Source: CAYNLK01 sp964398055
Lineage (GTDB): Bacteria; Chloroflexota; Anaerolineae; 4572-78; J111
NCBI GenBank assembly: GCA_964398055.1
Contig: CAYNLK010000052.1
Coordinates: forward strand, 1-42,594
Length of the DNA: 42,594 bases
Reading direction: 5' to 3'
Shown: piece by piece, positions 24,501 to 32,797 of the stretch
Numbering within the stretch: the stretch's first letter is position 1
How the letters are laid out: each line of letters begins with the position of its first letter
The notes under the pieces: model-generated
Told to the model about the DNA's origin: nothing
Databases searched by the model: none
Seen by the model: the letters and a program-made list of their open reading frames with translations, nothing else
Position numbers and translations under genes: made by a program

Positions 24501-26569
24501 ACCGCTTCGATACCGGCTGGCAGGCTGAAACGCCGGGCCTGTACGATTTTAGTTACCGGGTCAAGGAGACGCCGATGTCCCAACCGGTCAAACGGCCCAA
24601 CCCGTTCGAATTCCATCCGGGGGTAGTGAAAGGCGTCTTCAACGTTCGCAATATCACCGAAACACCGGCCATACCGGTGTTCGAGCGCGTCTGGAACAAG
24701 GCCAACGGCGATACCTACATCGATGACGCCGGGGTCGAGCAGATCGTCGATAATACCACCCCGCCCGTCTTCAAGAGTCCGCTCGTCAAGTTGCAGCCGG
24801 TCTATTTCGACGCCGACGTCGAGATCGAATTTATCAAGAGCGGGGCGGTGCAAGGCAAAACCCCCTCCAAAGGCATGCTGGGTTACGTTCAGCTTGGTCC
24901 CAAAGGCCAGCCCATCCCCGATTTCCTGTTCCGCGACCTGCTGCGCGAGCAGTTCGGCTCGCTGGGCGGCCCGGTCGATTGCCTGGTTGATATCGGCGAG
25001 ACCGGGCAGCAGATGCGGCTGACCCGGGTGGATGTGAGCGAGTCGATTAACGCCGCCGGCAGCAAACCGCTGTTCGTCAGCACGGGGCGCGGCTCGGTGG
25101 TCTTGCCCAAAGATGGGGCCTGGAGCGTGGTTCAATACCAGCACGGCAGCGGCGAAGTGTCGCCCCTGCCCGACGACGCCACGGTGCCGCTCATCCGCCA
25201 GGGCGTGTTGGGCAGCCCGACCAATGCCCCGCTGCGGCTGGAACACCCGCTGGAGCTGGTGCGGACCCCCATCTCGGCCTCCCTCTTCTTTGGCCTGCTC
25301 CAATCGACCGGCACCCAAAAGGCCATGTTCCGTAAACCCCGCTTTACCAAGGGCGTGCCGGAGTTACTGAGCGAGACGCCCGATTTTGCCGACGCCTACC
25401 GTATGCTCAATTCGGCCGGAATTTTCCCGAATTTAAAGGATGCCATTCCGCTCGATCTGGGCGCTTACAAGACTAAAATCATTGCGGAAGGTTACAAGTT
25501 ACTGGACGAGGCCAATCCCGACCAGATCCTGGAGAAGGCGCTGCCCGATGGGCCCTGGTACATCATCAACGAGGACTTTCTGAAGCTCTACATCGAATAC
25601 GACAAGCGCGACAAGGATGGCAACAAGCAAAGCGACGGTTTCATCAACTTCGGTATCGATTCCGCCGCCCAGGAGATGGGCCAGCGCTGGTTGTCCAAAC
25701 TCAACAATATCGCTATGGTGGTCGACCTGGGTCCGTTGACCCGGCTGATGATCATCAAAGGCAAATTCGACGCCGAGAAAGGGGCCGCCCCGGCCTTCCA
25801 GGGGCCAGAACTGGAGTTCAGCGATGCCTTGCAGCCGGTCATCGACATCCTGCAAATCCTGCTCATGCTGCAAGGCGGCGATTACGCCGAGGCTTTAGCC
25901 AAGGGGTTGGAAATCGCCATGAGCAACTCGGCCGATAGCTGGGCCTACGCTTTCCACGCCCGCAAAGAGATCCCGCTGGTCCGCTTTCCGCCGCCGGCGC
26001 TGGATAGCCCCACCGCCCCGCTGAAGCTCGAATGTAGCCTGGGCATCGGGGTCTACTTCAACGAGGTCTTTGCGCTCACCGGCAATCCCAACCAACTGAT
26101 TCCCTCGGCCGGCGCGTTCCTGGCCTTCTACGGCCGGCTGTCGGTGATGTGCGTCAGCGTGGCTGCGGCCACCATCTACGCCACCGGCTCGGTGGAGCTA
26201 CGCCTGGCTGCCGACATCAAAACCGGCCCCAGCCTGCTGATGAAGTTCGGTTTTGGCGCCGAAATCAACGTCGGTCTGCCGGTGGTCGGCAACGTGTCGC
26301 TGCTTTACATGGTCGGGGTGGAGATCATCCTGGACAGCAGCAAAATGGTCACCGCCGCCTTCCTCCTCTTCCGCGGCCGGGCTGAAATCCTGGGGGGCAT
26401 TGTCACCGTGACCATTACCATCGAAGCCAAAGGCATCATCGAGCGGCAAATTGGCCCCGGCGTTACCAATATGACCGCCCAGGTAACCTTTGGCCTGGAC
26501 ATCAGTATATTTTTGGTGATCAATATCAGTTTCAGCGAGTCCTGGCAGGAAACTCGCCAGATAGCTTAA
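21539..26569 (+). CDS. Giant protein of unknown function, first of pair
   Basis: A 1676-residue protein I do not recognise. Residues 1-90 are helical and rich in Leu/Glu/Asp/Lys; residues 90-1470 look largely beta-structured, with many Gly/Pro/Asp turns and few cysteines. The final 200 residues alternate hydrophobic residues and glycine (LLMKFGFGAEINVGLPVVGN, LLYMVGVEIILDSS, FGLDISIFLVINISFSESW), like long amphipathic beta-strands rather than membrane helices. I see no signal peptide, lipobox, Walker motif, protease motif or sorting signal. GGGAG before the ATG supports the start. The next gene begins 12 bases after the stop, so both are surely co-transcribed. Possible roles such as a large scaffold, shell or hydrophobic-ligand carrier are speculation. 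Confidence 0.85.
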   Translation: MAMDREALLENFGRFVAQLKPEELDQTAFLDDLRKLADSLALEDLAALADPKFSFEQTGWATAPSLDEKRRRQLQALAQKMERAAEPAYRLFRREVPLSQALITGSQPDWAAGAVPERSIGPLAGRDGRRFWIDFYPVTRLVPLYLAGQPDPALLFYLPNVKPAQTATQPARKAMTRFRQGRFTLPESSLWVRADLLAAGAPPQSYVGFKIKSGRIDLSQEPQEVLGKLTIPAGATCSVALQLAPPTTPDSQAAKDVAEARVQLPGNVSFHFSRKEKGVDAVGRAGWTLYGQQLSFAWDNRQQPVHEAALKGVLIPLNANARELTVRKSHSPFAQVAGGAAIKQSGWLLPVATIDVNQPAAAGGNGGLAVQGNSSLTLTWRGLRDGPVLLPQPWLVQFPGLLLIIDLQAGNLYANQRFLLWQDADSAYRSSVEVEYTASFPLLYAAGAQGAELVLAQVNAEAKLDRPVDAGGNALAIRSKKSLLVLSYTEALQFVYLYDDNILVDSLDPNQPLPGQLPEPMALALRNALFTATPVNGFLLFAELLDEEMVDIGNVLLVFGLYGLLPTLPDPYAANVGIFRRLSTRSQGRLSLSMLLLSHTSWQKSANESPDTVATNFLLLPLGSAGTNLLTPAFTPSPAFDQAGTAASSARLRPHWEQEWDRRFRRFYQEQFALLDVSTNADWLGVSLGWFDPDTVTDNDYIFYKVYGAQQSGDQSQNLFPLQVQGLDLTAEGRFVRAFTVPQNSWEPLFNLTAPQVGGDPPLFLNFYPNDGGPTRLFNDNQARVPIAPLPKVEELLAYFNDAATGFTGALFTLPFGLKAFAEINKNHAYLPDAGLRLNQESFRDGSLTGAWQLQVDAPERTTESPMFVGGTIQLDNVVLLDGTPTGAGTLGNSVAEIFNNEFFTLTGGYGDRGVPLTRIDFSGYGSSTFSRWENPEAAFAETSQARFDIFIGRTAHEVIQVKSVIYPWGIRVVRTIVIFRAGSSYVYRFDTGWQAETPGLYDFSYRVKETPMSQPVKRPNPFEFHPGVVKGVFNVRNITETPAIPVFERVWNKANGDTYIDDAGVEQIVDNTTPPVFKSPLVKLQPVYFDADVEIEFIKSGAVQGKTPSKGMLGYVQLGPKGQPIPDFLFRDLLREQFGSLGGPVDCLVDIGETGQQMRLTRVDVSESINAAGSKPLFVSTGRGSVVLPKDGAWSVVQYQHGSGEVSPLPDDATVPLIRQGVLGSPTNAPLRLEHPLELVRTPISASLFFGLLQSTGTQKAMFRKPRFTKGVPELLSETPDFADAYRMLNSAGIFPNLKDAIPLDLGAYKTKIIAEGYKLLDEANPDQILEKALPDGPWYIINEDFLKLYIEYDKRDKDGNKQSDGFINFGIDSAAQEMGQRWLSKLNNIAMVVDLGPLTRLMIIKGKFDAEKGAAPAFQGPELEFSDALQPVIDILQILLMLQGGDYAEALAKGLEIAMSNSADSWAYAFHARKEIPLVRFPPPALDSPTAPLKLECSLGIGVYFNEVFALTGNPNQLIPSAGAFLAFYGRLSVMCVSVAAATIYATGSVELRLAADIKTGPSLLMKFGFGAEINVGLPVVGNVSLLYMVGVEIILDSSKMVTAAFLLFRGRAEILGGIVTVTITIEAKGIIERQIGPGVTNMTAQVTFGLDISIFLVINISFSESWQETRQIA

Positions 26570-26581
26570 CAGGAAAATTTT

Positions 26582-29500
26582 ATGTTCGATCAATATCGTT
26601 TGAGCATGCTGACCTTTCCGCAACGTTTCGACGGCAGCAACCTGTCGCTGCATATCCTGATTCTGCCGCAGCTTGGGACGCAGTGGAACGGCAATCCGCT
26701 GCAAGATTTGCCCCTGGGTTTTCCCCTGCCAACCAGCACCGGGCCGGCCTTTGCCCAGGCCAGCTTGTCGTTGGAGGCCCGGCTCATTTCCAATCTGGGC
26801 CAATTTCCAACCCACGCCCCGGTGGATGCCACGATCCCGCTGGCAACGCCCGCCGCCAGCCCCGATGCCGTGGCCCTCTTCACCGAGCTACAGAGCCAGT
26901 TCCAGATCAAAAATGTGGTCGTCGCTACGGACCTGGCCCAGCCGCCCAAGCAGCAACTGTTCATCAAGAAATATCTAACCCCCACGTACCGGCAGGCCTT
27001 TCACTTTACGCGTCCCCGCGTGCCCGAAGCCGTCATCGACGATAGTTACCACTGCGCCATCAAGGAAGATAAGGCCGTCAACCCGGCCTTTCAGCCGTCG
27101 CCCCCCGATATCACCTGGGGCAAGGTTTACGCCTACTGCCTGCGCCACCCCTTGCTGGCCCGCCGGGTGGGTCTGATTCGCGAGGCCAGCTTTCCCGTCG
27201 AGCCGGCCGCATTTGCAAACGGCGGCTTTCTCTACGTCACCTTGAGCGCCGGCAGCGACTACCTGGCCGGCTTAGGCCCGGATGATCATTTCAACTTCAT
27301 CCGCCACTACGCCGCCCGCATCCCGGCTTTGGCGCCGGGTACGGCCCGGCCGCTATTTGCCCCCATGCTCTTGCCGGTCCTCTTCAACATGGCCGGCCCT
27401 GATGGCAATTACGACCAGGTCTTCATCGATACGGCCGATTACGACGACGGTTTCGCCAAAATTGTCCACGCCAACCAGCCGCTCAGCCAGAATCTCCTGG
27501 CGGAAGAGGCCGACGGCTTCCCGCCGCTCCACGACATCGGCATCCGCCTGGGCTGGGATGACGAGCAGGTGTTGATCTGGCAAAACCTTCAATTGAAGGA
27601 ACGGGAGGACCAGCCCGGTTCGGGTAAGCGGCTGGATGCGCCCCTGGGCGTCTTTGCCTACCGGGTCGACGCCCGCCAGCAGGGTGAAACCGCCTGGCAT
27701 TCGCTGGTCAGGGTGCAGAGCAAAGCCCCGCTGCAACTTGGCCCGGTCAACCTGGGCAGCTTTGAGGGCGAATTGGGGGTGGAAGTCCATCCGATGCAGC
27801 TCGATGGCGATCAGGCCAACGGCCAGTTCTGGCTGCCGGCCTATTTCTCCAGTTGGAACGGCCATTCGCTGGTGCTGCCCGATGAAGACGCTGCGGCGCT
27901 TTACAAAACCGAACAGGCCTTGAATCAGGCGGCCAGCCTGGGCCGCCTTTACAACCCGCTGGACCTGGCGGCGATCCCGCTGCGCTACGGCCAGATCTAC
28001 GATTTTCGGGTCCGACTGATGGACGTGACCAGCGGCGGCCCGGCCCTGGCCGACCAACCGGTCCACGAAGCCCCGGCCCCGGTCGCCGCCCTCCATTTCA
28101 AACGTTTTGTCCAGCCCGAGCCGCTGCGGGTGGCGGACCTGCCCCGTCTGCCGGATGAACCGCTGGATACCTACTTCTCCGGCGACGCCTTGACGGTCCG
28201 GCGGCCGTTATTGGGTTATCCCGGTGTGGTCTACACCGGCAAATATACCGACCCCATCCCGCTGCTGCAAGCCGCCTCCGATGCCGCCGCGGGCGTCGGT
28301 AGTTTTGGGATTGCCGATCCCGATGTGTTGCAGGTGCAGGTGGATGTGGAAGTCCGCACTTTGAAAATGGACAACCAGCTCTCGTTGTCCGGTGACGAAC
28401 CCTTCATCCACCTTTACACCACCTTCCGCAACTTCCCGGCCGAATTTGAGGCGCCGTTGTCCATCCCCCTGGATTTCCGCGACGCCAACGTGCTCAACTT
28501 TGGCGATCCGGACGATCTGGGCGACCTGGGGGTGACTGAGGACGAGTTGCTCGCGCTTAGCGAGCTGGTGCTGCCGGCCGGCCGGGAGATACGGTTGACC
28601 CTGCGCGGCATCGGCGACGGCGACAGCAGCTATTACGGCGCGGCTCAGAGCCACATCGGCAAGCCAATCCAGGTGAAGGTTCGCCGCGAGTCCGCCGATG
28701 AACGGGAGCTGCTGGCGAATTTGAGCCTCTCCCGGCAGATTCGGGGCCTGTATCTGCAACCCGACCCGCCTCAGCCCAACGACGGCCGGATTCAAACGCT
28801 GCTGTTCCGCCGCGGCGCGGCTGGCACCCCGGCTATGATCCAACGGCTGGCCGAGCAGCTCGACGTCGAGCACAAAGGCTTGACTCTGGTGGGCGCAAAA
28901 GGGCAGCGGGTTTTGTTTGGCTGTTCGCGGCGCATCCGCCATACTCTGGCCCCCGACAATTCCTCGCTTACCTTTGCGTCTAAAGAGGAGTTGCTCAACC
29001 ACTGGCTCGTCGCCTTGACCCTGCAGGTGGACCGCGACTGGACCTGGGACATGGTTGAGGAGGTCAGCTTTGAGATCTTCCGCGAGCAGAAATTCCAGGC
29101 CGATGACGAGGTTGACGACAATCAAGGCCGGCCCATCGGCGATTTGGAGATGACAGCCACCGCCCCGATCAACGCCTTGCAGAACCCCGACCGGAGCAAG
29201 ACGACCCTGATCTTTTTGGACGCGGTCGAACCCAAATCGACCAAGCCCCAACCCGGCGATCCCCAGGCAACCGCTTTTCCCGATGTCATTGAACTGAGCT
29301 ATCGCCTTGAGCCGCGCTTCAAAGCGTCGCCCGACCAGCAGGACGAGCCGACCACCCTGGCCCTGACCCTGCCGGTCACCACCCCGCCGGCCCAGCTGCC
29401 GCGGCTTGTCTCGGCGGGGCTGGCTCTGAGCCAGTACCGGCGGAACGAAGCCTACTCGGCCACCGAACCCCGCCAGCGTTTCCTGTGGCTGGAATTTGCC

Positions 29501-30490
29501 GAGCCGGTGCGCGACCCCAACGATATCTACTTCATTCGCTTGTTGGGGTATGCGCCCGATCCGCTGTTGTCCGACAATCGTCCCGAAACGTTGCTGCCGC
29601 CCGATGAGCCGCCGATTGGCCTTGACCCGGAGCTGATCCGGGTGATCACCCCCGGCCAGAGCGATGACCAGGCCGGCCTGGCCGCCATGCAGCCCCTGGA
29701 AAAAGCGACCAACTCTGACCGCCATTATCTGGTCCCGTTGCCGCCGGGCCTCCACGCCGAGAGCAACGAGCTGTTCGGCTTTTTCACCTACGAGCTGCGG
29801 GTGGGCCACGCCCACATCTGGTCCACCGCCCAGGGCCGTTTTGGCCGGCCCCTGCGCACGACCGGCGTGCAGCACCCCGCCCCGACGCTATTCTGTACCT
29901 GCTATCGCGACGACGTGAGACTCCTGGTGGAGGCGCCCCACGCTCTGGCCGTTTTGAACGGCAAAAATATCACCGCCAATCCCCCCCGCACCGACATCTG
30001 GGCGCTGTTGTACGCCCAGGTAAAGCAGGCCGACGGCAAGGATAATCGCAACATTCTGCTCGACGAGCGCAAGCTCAGCCTGATCCCCAAGAAATTTGAA
30101 GAGCTGCTGACCCCCGAGGGTACGCTGGTGCTGGCCAAAGGCAATGAGAACGGGCCGGCCTGGTCCGCCACCCACTGGGCCGACGCCGAGGTGAAGGCCC
30201 TGTTGAAAATGCTGGGTCTCCCCCTCGACGCCTCCCTCAGCGTGCTGTGCGTTGAAATGATGCCGCATTTGGGTTCATTCCAACGCGCCGTCACGGCGCC
30301 GGCCTTCGCCGCGGCGCAGGAGGAACAAACCATCGTGGCGGGGGTCCGGGCGGTCAGAGGCAATGTTGCTGCCCCCGGGTCAGCGGGCGCGACCGCCCCA
30401 CCAGATTTGCTGCGGCCGTTGTCCAATCAGTTGGGTCACTTCAGAATCCTGCGGACTTCGCCGCTGACGCCTGTGCCAGATGTCTGTTGA
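26582..30490 (+). CDS. Giant protein of unknown function, second of pair
   Basis: A 1302-residue protein I do not recognise. It begins directly with a predicted strand-rich segment (YRLSMLTFPQRFDG, SLHILILPQLG), with no signal peptide. The sequence continues as mixed beta-rich domains: IHLYTTFRNFPAEFEAPLSI near 605, an acidic DDLGDLGVTEDELLAL near 645, FFTYELRVGHAHIW near 1065, and a compact end LRTSPLTPVPDVC finishing on cysteine. No nucleotide-binding or catalytic motif is evident. An AGGA site six bases before the ATG and the 12-base gap from the first giant gene indicate a two-gene operon with coupled translation. The size, the pairing and the lack of secretion signals suggest a cytoplasmic complex of the two products; this is inference. 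Confidence 0.85.
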   Translation: MFDQYRLSMLTFPQRFDGSNLSLHILILPQLGTQWNGNPLQDLPLGFPLPTSTGPAFAQASLSLEARLISNLGQFPTHAPVDATIPLATPAASPDAVALFTELQSQFQIKNVVVATDLAQPPKQQLFIKKYLTPTYRQAFHFTRPRVPEAVIDDSYHCAIKEDKAVNPAFQPSPPDITWGKVYAYCLRHPLLARRVGLIREASFPVEPAAFANGGFLYVTLSAGSDYLAGLGPDDHFNFIRHYAARIPALAPGTARPLFAPMLLPVLFNMAGPDGNYDQVFIDTADYDDGFAKIVHANQPLSQNLLAEEADGFPPLHDIGIRLGWDDEQVLIWQNLQLKEREDQPGSGKRLDAPLGVFAYRVDARQQGETAWHSLVRVQSKAPLQLGPVNLGSFEGELGVEVHPMQLDGDQANGQFWLPAYFSSWNGHSLVLPDEDAAALYKTEQALNQAASLGRLYNPLDLAAIPLRYGQIYDFRVRLMDVTSGGPALADQPVHEAPAPVAALHFKRFVQPEPLRVADLPRLPDEPLDTYFSGDALTVRRPLLGYPGVVYTGKYTDPIPLLQAASDAAAGVGSFGIADPDVLQVQVDVEVRTLKMDNQLSLSGDEPFIHLYTTFRNFPAEFEAPLSIPLDFRDANVLNFGDPDDLGDLGVTEDELLALSELVLPAGREIRLTLRGIGDGDSSYYGAAQSHIGKPIQVKVRRESADERELLANLSLSRQIRGLYLQPDPPQPNDGRIQTLLFRRGAAGTPAMIQRLAEQLDVEHKGLTLVGAKGQRVLFGCSRRIRHTLAPDNSSLTFASKEELLNHWLVALTLQVDRDWTWDMVEEVSFEIFREQKFQADDEVDDNQGRPIGDLEMTATAPINALQNPDRSKTTLIFLDAVEPKSTKPQPGDPQATAFPDVIELSYRLEPRFKASPDQQDEPTTLALTLPVTTPPAQLPRLVSAGLALSQYRRNEAYSATEPRQRFLWLEFAEPVRDPNDIYFIRLLGYAPDPLLSDNRPETLLPPDEPPIGLDPELIRVITPGQSDDQAGLAAMQPLEKATNSDRHYLVPLPPGLHAESNELFGFFTYELRVGHAHIWSTAQGRFGRPLRTTGVQHPAPTLFCTCYRDDVRLLVEAPHALAVLNGKNITANPPRTDIWALLYAQVKQADGKDNRNILLDERKLSLIPKKFEELLTPEGTLVLAKGNENGPAWSATHWADAEVKALLKMLGLPLDASLSVLCVEMMPHLGSFQRAVTAPAFAAAQEEQTIVAGVRAVRGNVAAPGSAGATAPPDLLRPLSNQLGHFRILRTSPLTPVPDVC

Positions 30491-30539
30491 GGGGCTTTGC
30501 AATAAACATTATTGAAAATAGGATTGATGGCCTGATAAG

Positions 30540-30650
30540 TTTGATATGGCTCACGGATTAACACAGATTTCACGGATTTTTCTTTAATTTTTTGACATAA
30601 TCTGTGCGCTTCGCGGTCCGTGAAAATCCGTGAGCTATTCTTATTTCCAA
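30540..30650. repeat. Dispersed CACGGATT/ACACAGATT palindromic repeat
   Basis: GCTCACGGATT plus ACACAGATTTCACGGATTT on the left are mirrored by AAAATCCGTGAGC on the right, with a further GGTCCGTGAAAATCC copy inside. The ACACAGAT motif also occurs inverted in the repeat near 40.4 kb. Between the giant pair and its terminator. Confidence 0.6.
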
Positions 30651-30666
30651 TAAACTCTAATAAAAG

Positions 30667-30700
30667 AAAACGGCTCCGCCTAAAGTGGTGGAGCCGTTTT
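30667..30700. terminator. Bidirectional rho-independent terminator
   Basis: AAAACGGCTCC and GGAGCCGTTTT form a perfect 11-bp stem with a 12-base loop. T-rich tails occur on both strands (TTTT on plus, TTTTCTTTTATT on minus). It separates the giant pair from the convergent isomerase-like gene. Confidence 0.88.
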
Positions 30701-30748
30701 AATGGCGAAAGATCAATTGGTTTGGTTATTAGGCCACCGTATTAGTGA

Positions 30749-31594
30749 CTACTCCGCCCCCAGCGACTTCAGATAGGCGTAGCTCTTCTTGACCGCATCG
30801 TCGCCGGCGACCTCCAGAGTGGAGTACTCCACGTGAGGCGCGTCCTTCAGCACCTCGTAAACGCCGGCAATATCGATCACCCCGTCACCTAGAGCGACCA
30901 GCCCCATGCCGCAGCCCCACATTTTGCCCCGTTTGGCTTCCCACTCGGCCGGCAAATCTTTCCAGTGGATGTGGTAGATGCGATCTTTGAACCTTTTGGC
31001 CAATTGAACCGGGTCGCTGCCGCCCAACCAGGAGTTGCCGGTGTCCATATTGATGCCCAGGCTGGCCGGATCGCCCAGCTTATCAATCAACGCCTCCAAC
31101 CCTTCGACCGTGTCGGTCAGCGGGCCGTGCGGCTCCAGCAATAATTTGACCCCCATATCGGCGGCCAGGCGGACCGGCTCATACAGCTTTTCGGCGACCA
31201 CCAGCACCTTCTCCCCAAACGACAACTTGTCGGCCCAGTCGGTTTGAGGGTGGCCCTCGGTGGTGATGACGTGCGCCACGCCCATACCGTGGGCCAGCAT
31301 AATGGCCTTACAGACTTCGTGGGTGCCAAAACGGGAGGGCGACACCGGGTCCAGCAAGGTGGCGTGGGCGCAAACTGTGGTCGCCGTCAGGCCATGCGCG
31401 TCGAACATCCGCTTCAAATCCATCGGGTTGCCGTCCAGCGAGGCCGTGGCCGCAAAGCCGTAATCCCGGCCCAGGGAGCTGCCGGGATGGCTGTCGGTCA
31501 CATCGGCATATTTAAAGCCCATATCCTGGATCCGCTGCAACTGGTGGTCCAGCGTGCTGAAAGGATCAATCAATGCAAAGCAGCCAACTTTCAT
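30749..31594 (-). CDS. Sugar phosphate isomerase/epimerase-like TIM barrel
   Basis: A 281-residue member of the AP-endonuclease-2/xylose-isomerase-like TIM-barrel family. The expected metal-site residues are present: E154 in LLLEPHG, D184 in INMDTGNSW, a histidine in YHIHWKD (208 or 210) and E261 in YSTLEV. Such enzymes isomerise or epimerise keto-sugars, inositols or related polyols, or split hydroxypyruvate-type compounds; the substrate cannot be told from sequence. AAAGGAGATG precedes the ATG. It is divergent from an AraC regulator gene 123 bases away, the usual layout for a regulated sugar gene. No kinase or transporter is next to it. Confidence 0.85.
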   Translation of the reverse strand: MKVGCFALIDPFSTLDHQLQRIQDMGFKYADVTDSHPGSSLGRDYGFAATASLDGNPMDLKRMFDAHGLTATTVCAHATLLDPVSPSRFGTHEVCKAIMLAHGMGVAHVITTEGHPQTDWADKLSFGEKVLVVAEKLYEPVRLAADMGVKLLLEPHGPLTDTVEGLEALIDKLGDPASLGINMDTGNSWLGGSDPVQLAKRFKDRIYHIHWKDLPAEWEAKRGKMWGCGMGLVALGDGVIDIAGVYEVLKDAPHVEYSTLEVAGDDAVKKSYAYLKSLGAE

Positions 31595-31717
31595 TTTTCA
31601 TCTCCTTTGAATAGCTACATCATTGTCACCGATAATTTGACTATATCCCAAAACTATTCTAAAGTCTTTCAGAATCATCGACTGGTAAATTTTGAACATA
31701 TGCCAAAGGAGGCGACT

Positions 31718-32758
31718 ATGGCCCAGTTGCCGGCGATTTTTCAGGATAAGGACGCCGTCTATTATGCCGATACGTGCGAGCCGCTCAAAGCCGCGGCCGA
31801 ACGACAGGAGGTGTATGTGCGGGCCTGGTCGCACCCGTGCTATCCCGGCGAGCAACTTCCGCCTCAATTTTTGATGGCAATGCGCTCTATTGGCCTTTGG
31901 GATGCCGCCCGCAACCAATCCTGGGGCCTGCAGAGGCATTGCAATGAGGGCATCGAATTTACCTATCTGGCCCGCGGGCAGGTGGGTTTTGAGGTTGACG
32001 GCCACAGCTGGCAGCTCAGAAAAGGGGATTTTACCGTCACCCGCCCCTGGCAGTTTCACCGGGTCGGCAATCCCACCGTGGCCGCCAGCCGGCTCTATTG
32101 GCTGATCCTCGACGTCAACGTGCGCCGGCCCAACCAACCCTGGCAGTGGCCAAACTGGGTGATCTGTTCGCCGGATGACCTGAAGCGCCTGACCAACTTA
32201 CTCCGTCACAATGAGCAACCGGTCTGGCCGGCCGATGCTGGCGTAGCCGGTTGTTTCACCAAACTGGTTGAGCTGGTTGAAACGCAGGAGCCGCAGCAGA
32301 GCGAGACCAAACTGAAGTTATACATCAATGAGCTACTGATTGCGGTGATGGAGATGTTACAACGAAAACAAATTCCCCTGGACGAGCATCTGTCAAGCTC
32401 CCAGCGGGCGGTGGAACTGTTTTTGGCGGCCTTACGGGAGCACCTGACCCACCACTGGGACCTGAACTCGATGGCCGATCAATGTGGCCTTTCCCGCAGC
32501 CAGTTTGCCAACTACTGCAAACAGATTACCAATATGACCCCGATCGACTATTTGACCCACTGCCGCCTGGAGACGGCCGCCAGGTTGTTGCTCGATCAGC
32601 CCGAACTCAGCATCACCGAGGTGGCCTTTCGTTGTGGTTTCAATTCCAGCCAATATTTTGCCACCGTCTTCCGCTCCCGCCAGGGCTGCTCCCCCTCCGA
32701 CTTCCGTACAAGGCTCAAAAATGACCGCATAAAGCATTTCCCGAATTGGGCGGTTTAG
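31718..32758 (+). CDS. AraC-family transcriptional regulator
   Basis: A 346-residue regulator. The N-terminal part (about 60-160) is a cupin-like sensor domain, with GIEFTYLARGQVGFEVDG and RPWQFHRVG as the beta-barrel and putative ligand-contact motifs. The C-terminal 100 residues are the double helix-turn-helix: MADQCGLSRSQFANYCKQIT, then SITEVAFRCGFNSSQYFATV with the family's second recognition helix. The frame is open far upstream, but AAAGGAGG lies five bases before the ATG at 31718, and the upstream part overlaps the divergent gene antisense. It very probably controls that isomerase-like gene through the shared 123-base region. Confidence 0.88.
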   Translation: MAQLPAIFQDKDAVYYADTCEPLKAAAERQEVYVRAWSHPCYPGEQLPPQFLMAMRSIGLWDAARNQSWGLQRHCNEGIEFTYLARGQVGFEVDGHSWQLRKGDFTVTRPWQFHRVGNPTVAASRLYWLILDVNVRRPNQPWQWPNWVICSPDDLKRLTNLLRHNEQPVWPADAGVAGCFTKLVELVETQEPQQSETKLKLYINELLIAVMEMLQRKQIPLDEHLSSSQRAVELFLAALREHLTHHWDLNSMADQCGLSRSQFANYCKQITNMTPIDYLTHCRLETAARLLLDQPELSITEVAFRCGFNSSQYFATVFRSRQGCSPSDFRTRLKNDRIKHFPNWAV

Positions 32759-32797
32759 GCCCACAGGCGCTTTTTGAGTGGTCCTGAGCGAAGGCTT

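Noticed and set aside
24179..25318. 379-codon minus-strand frame inside the first giant gene
   Set aside because: A shadow of GC-rich coding DNA with no recognisable domain; the same holds for the 555-codon minus-strand frame at 28208-29875 in the second giant gene.
31244..31717. N-terminal extension of the AraC regulator
   Set aside because: It is antisense to the isomerase-like gene, and AAAGGAGG places the start at 31718.
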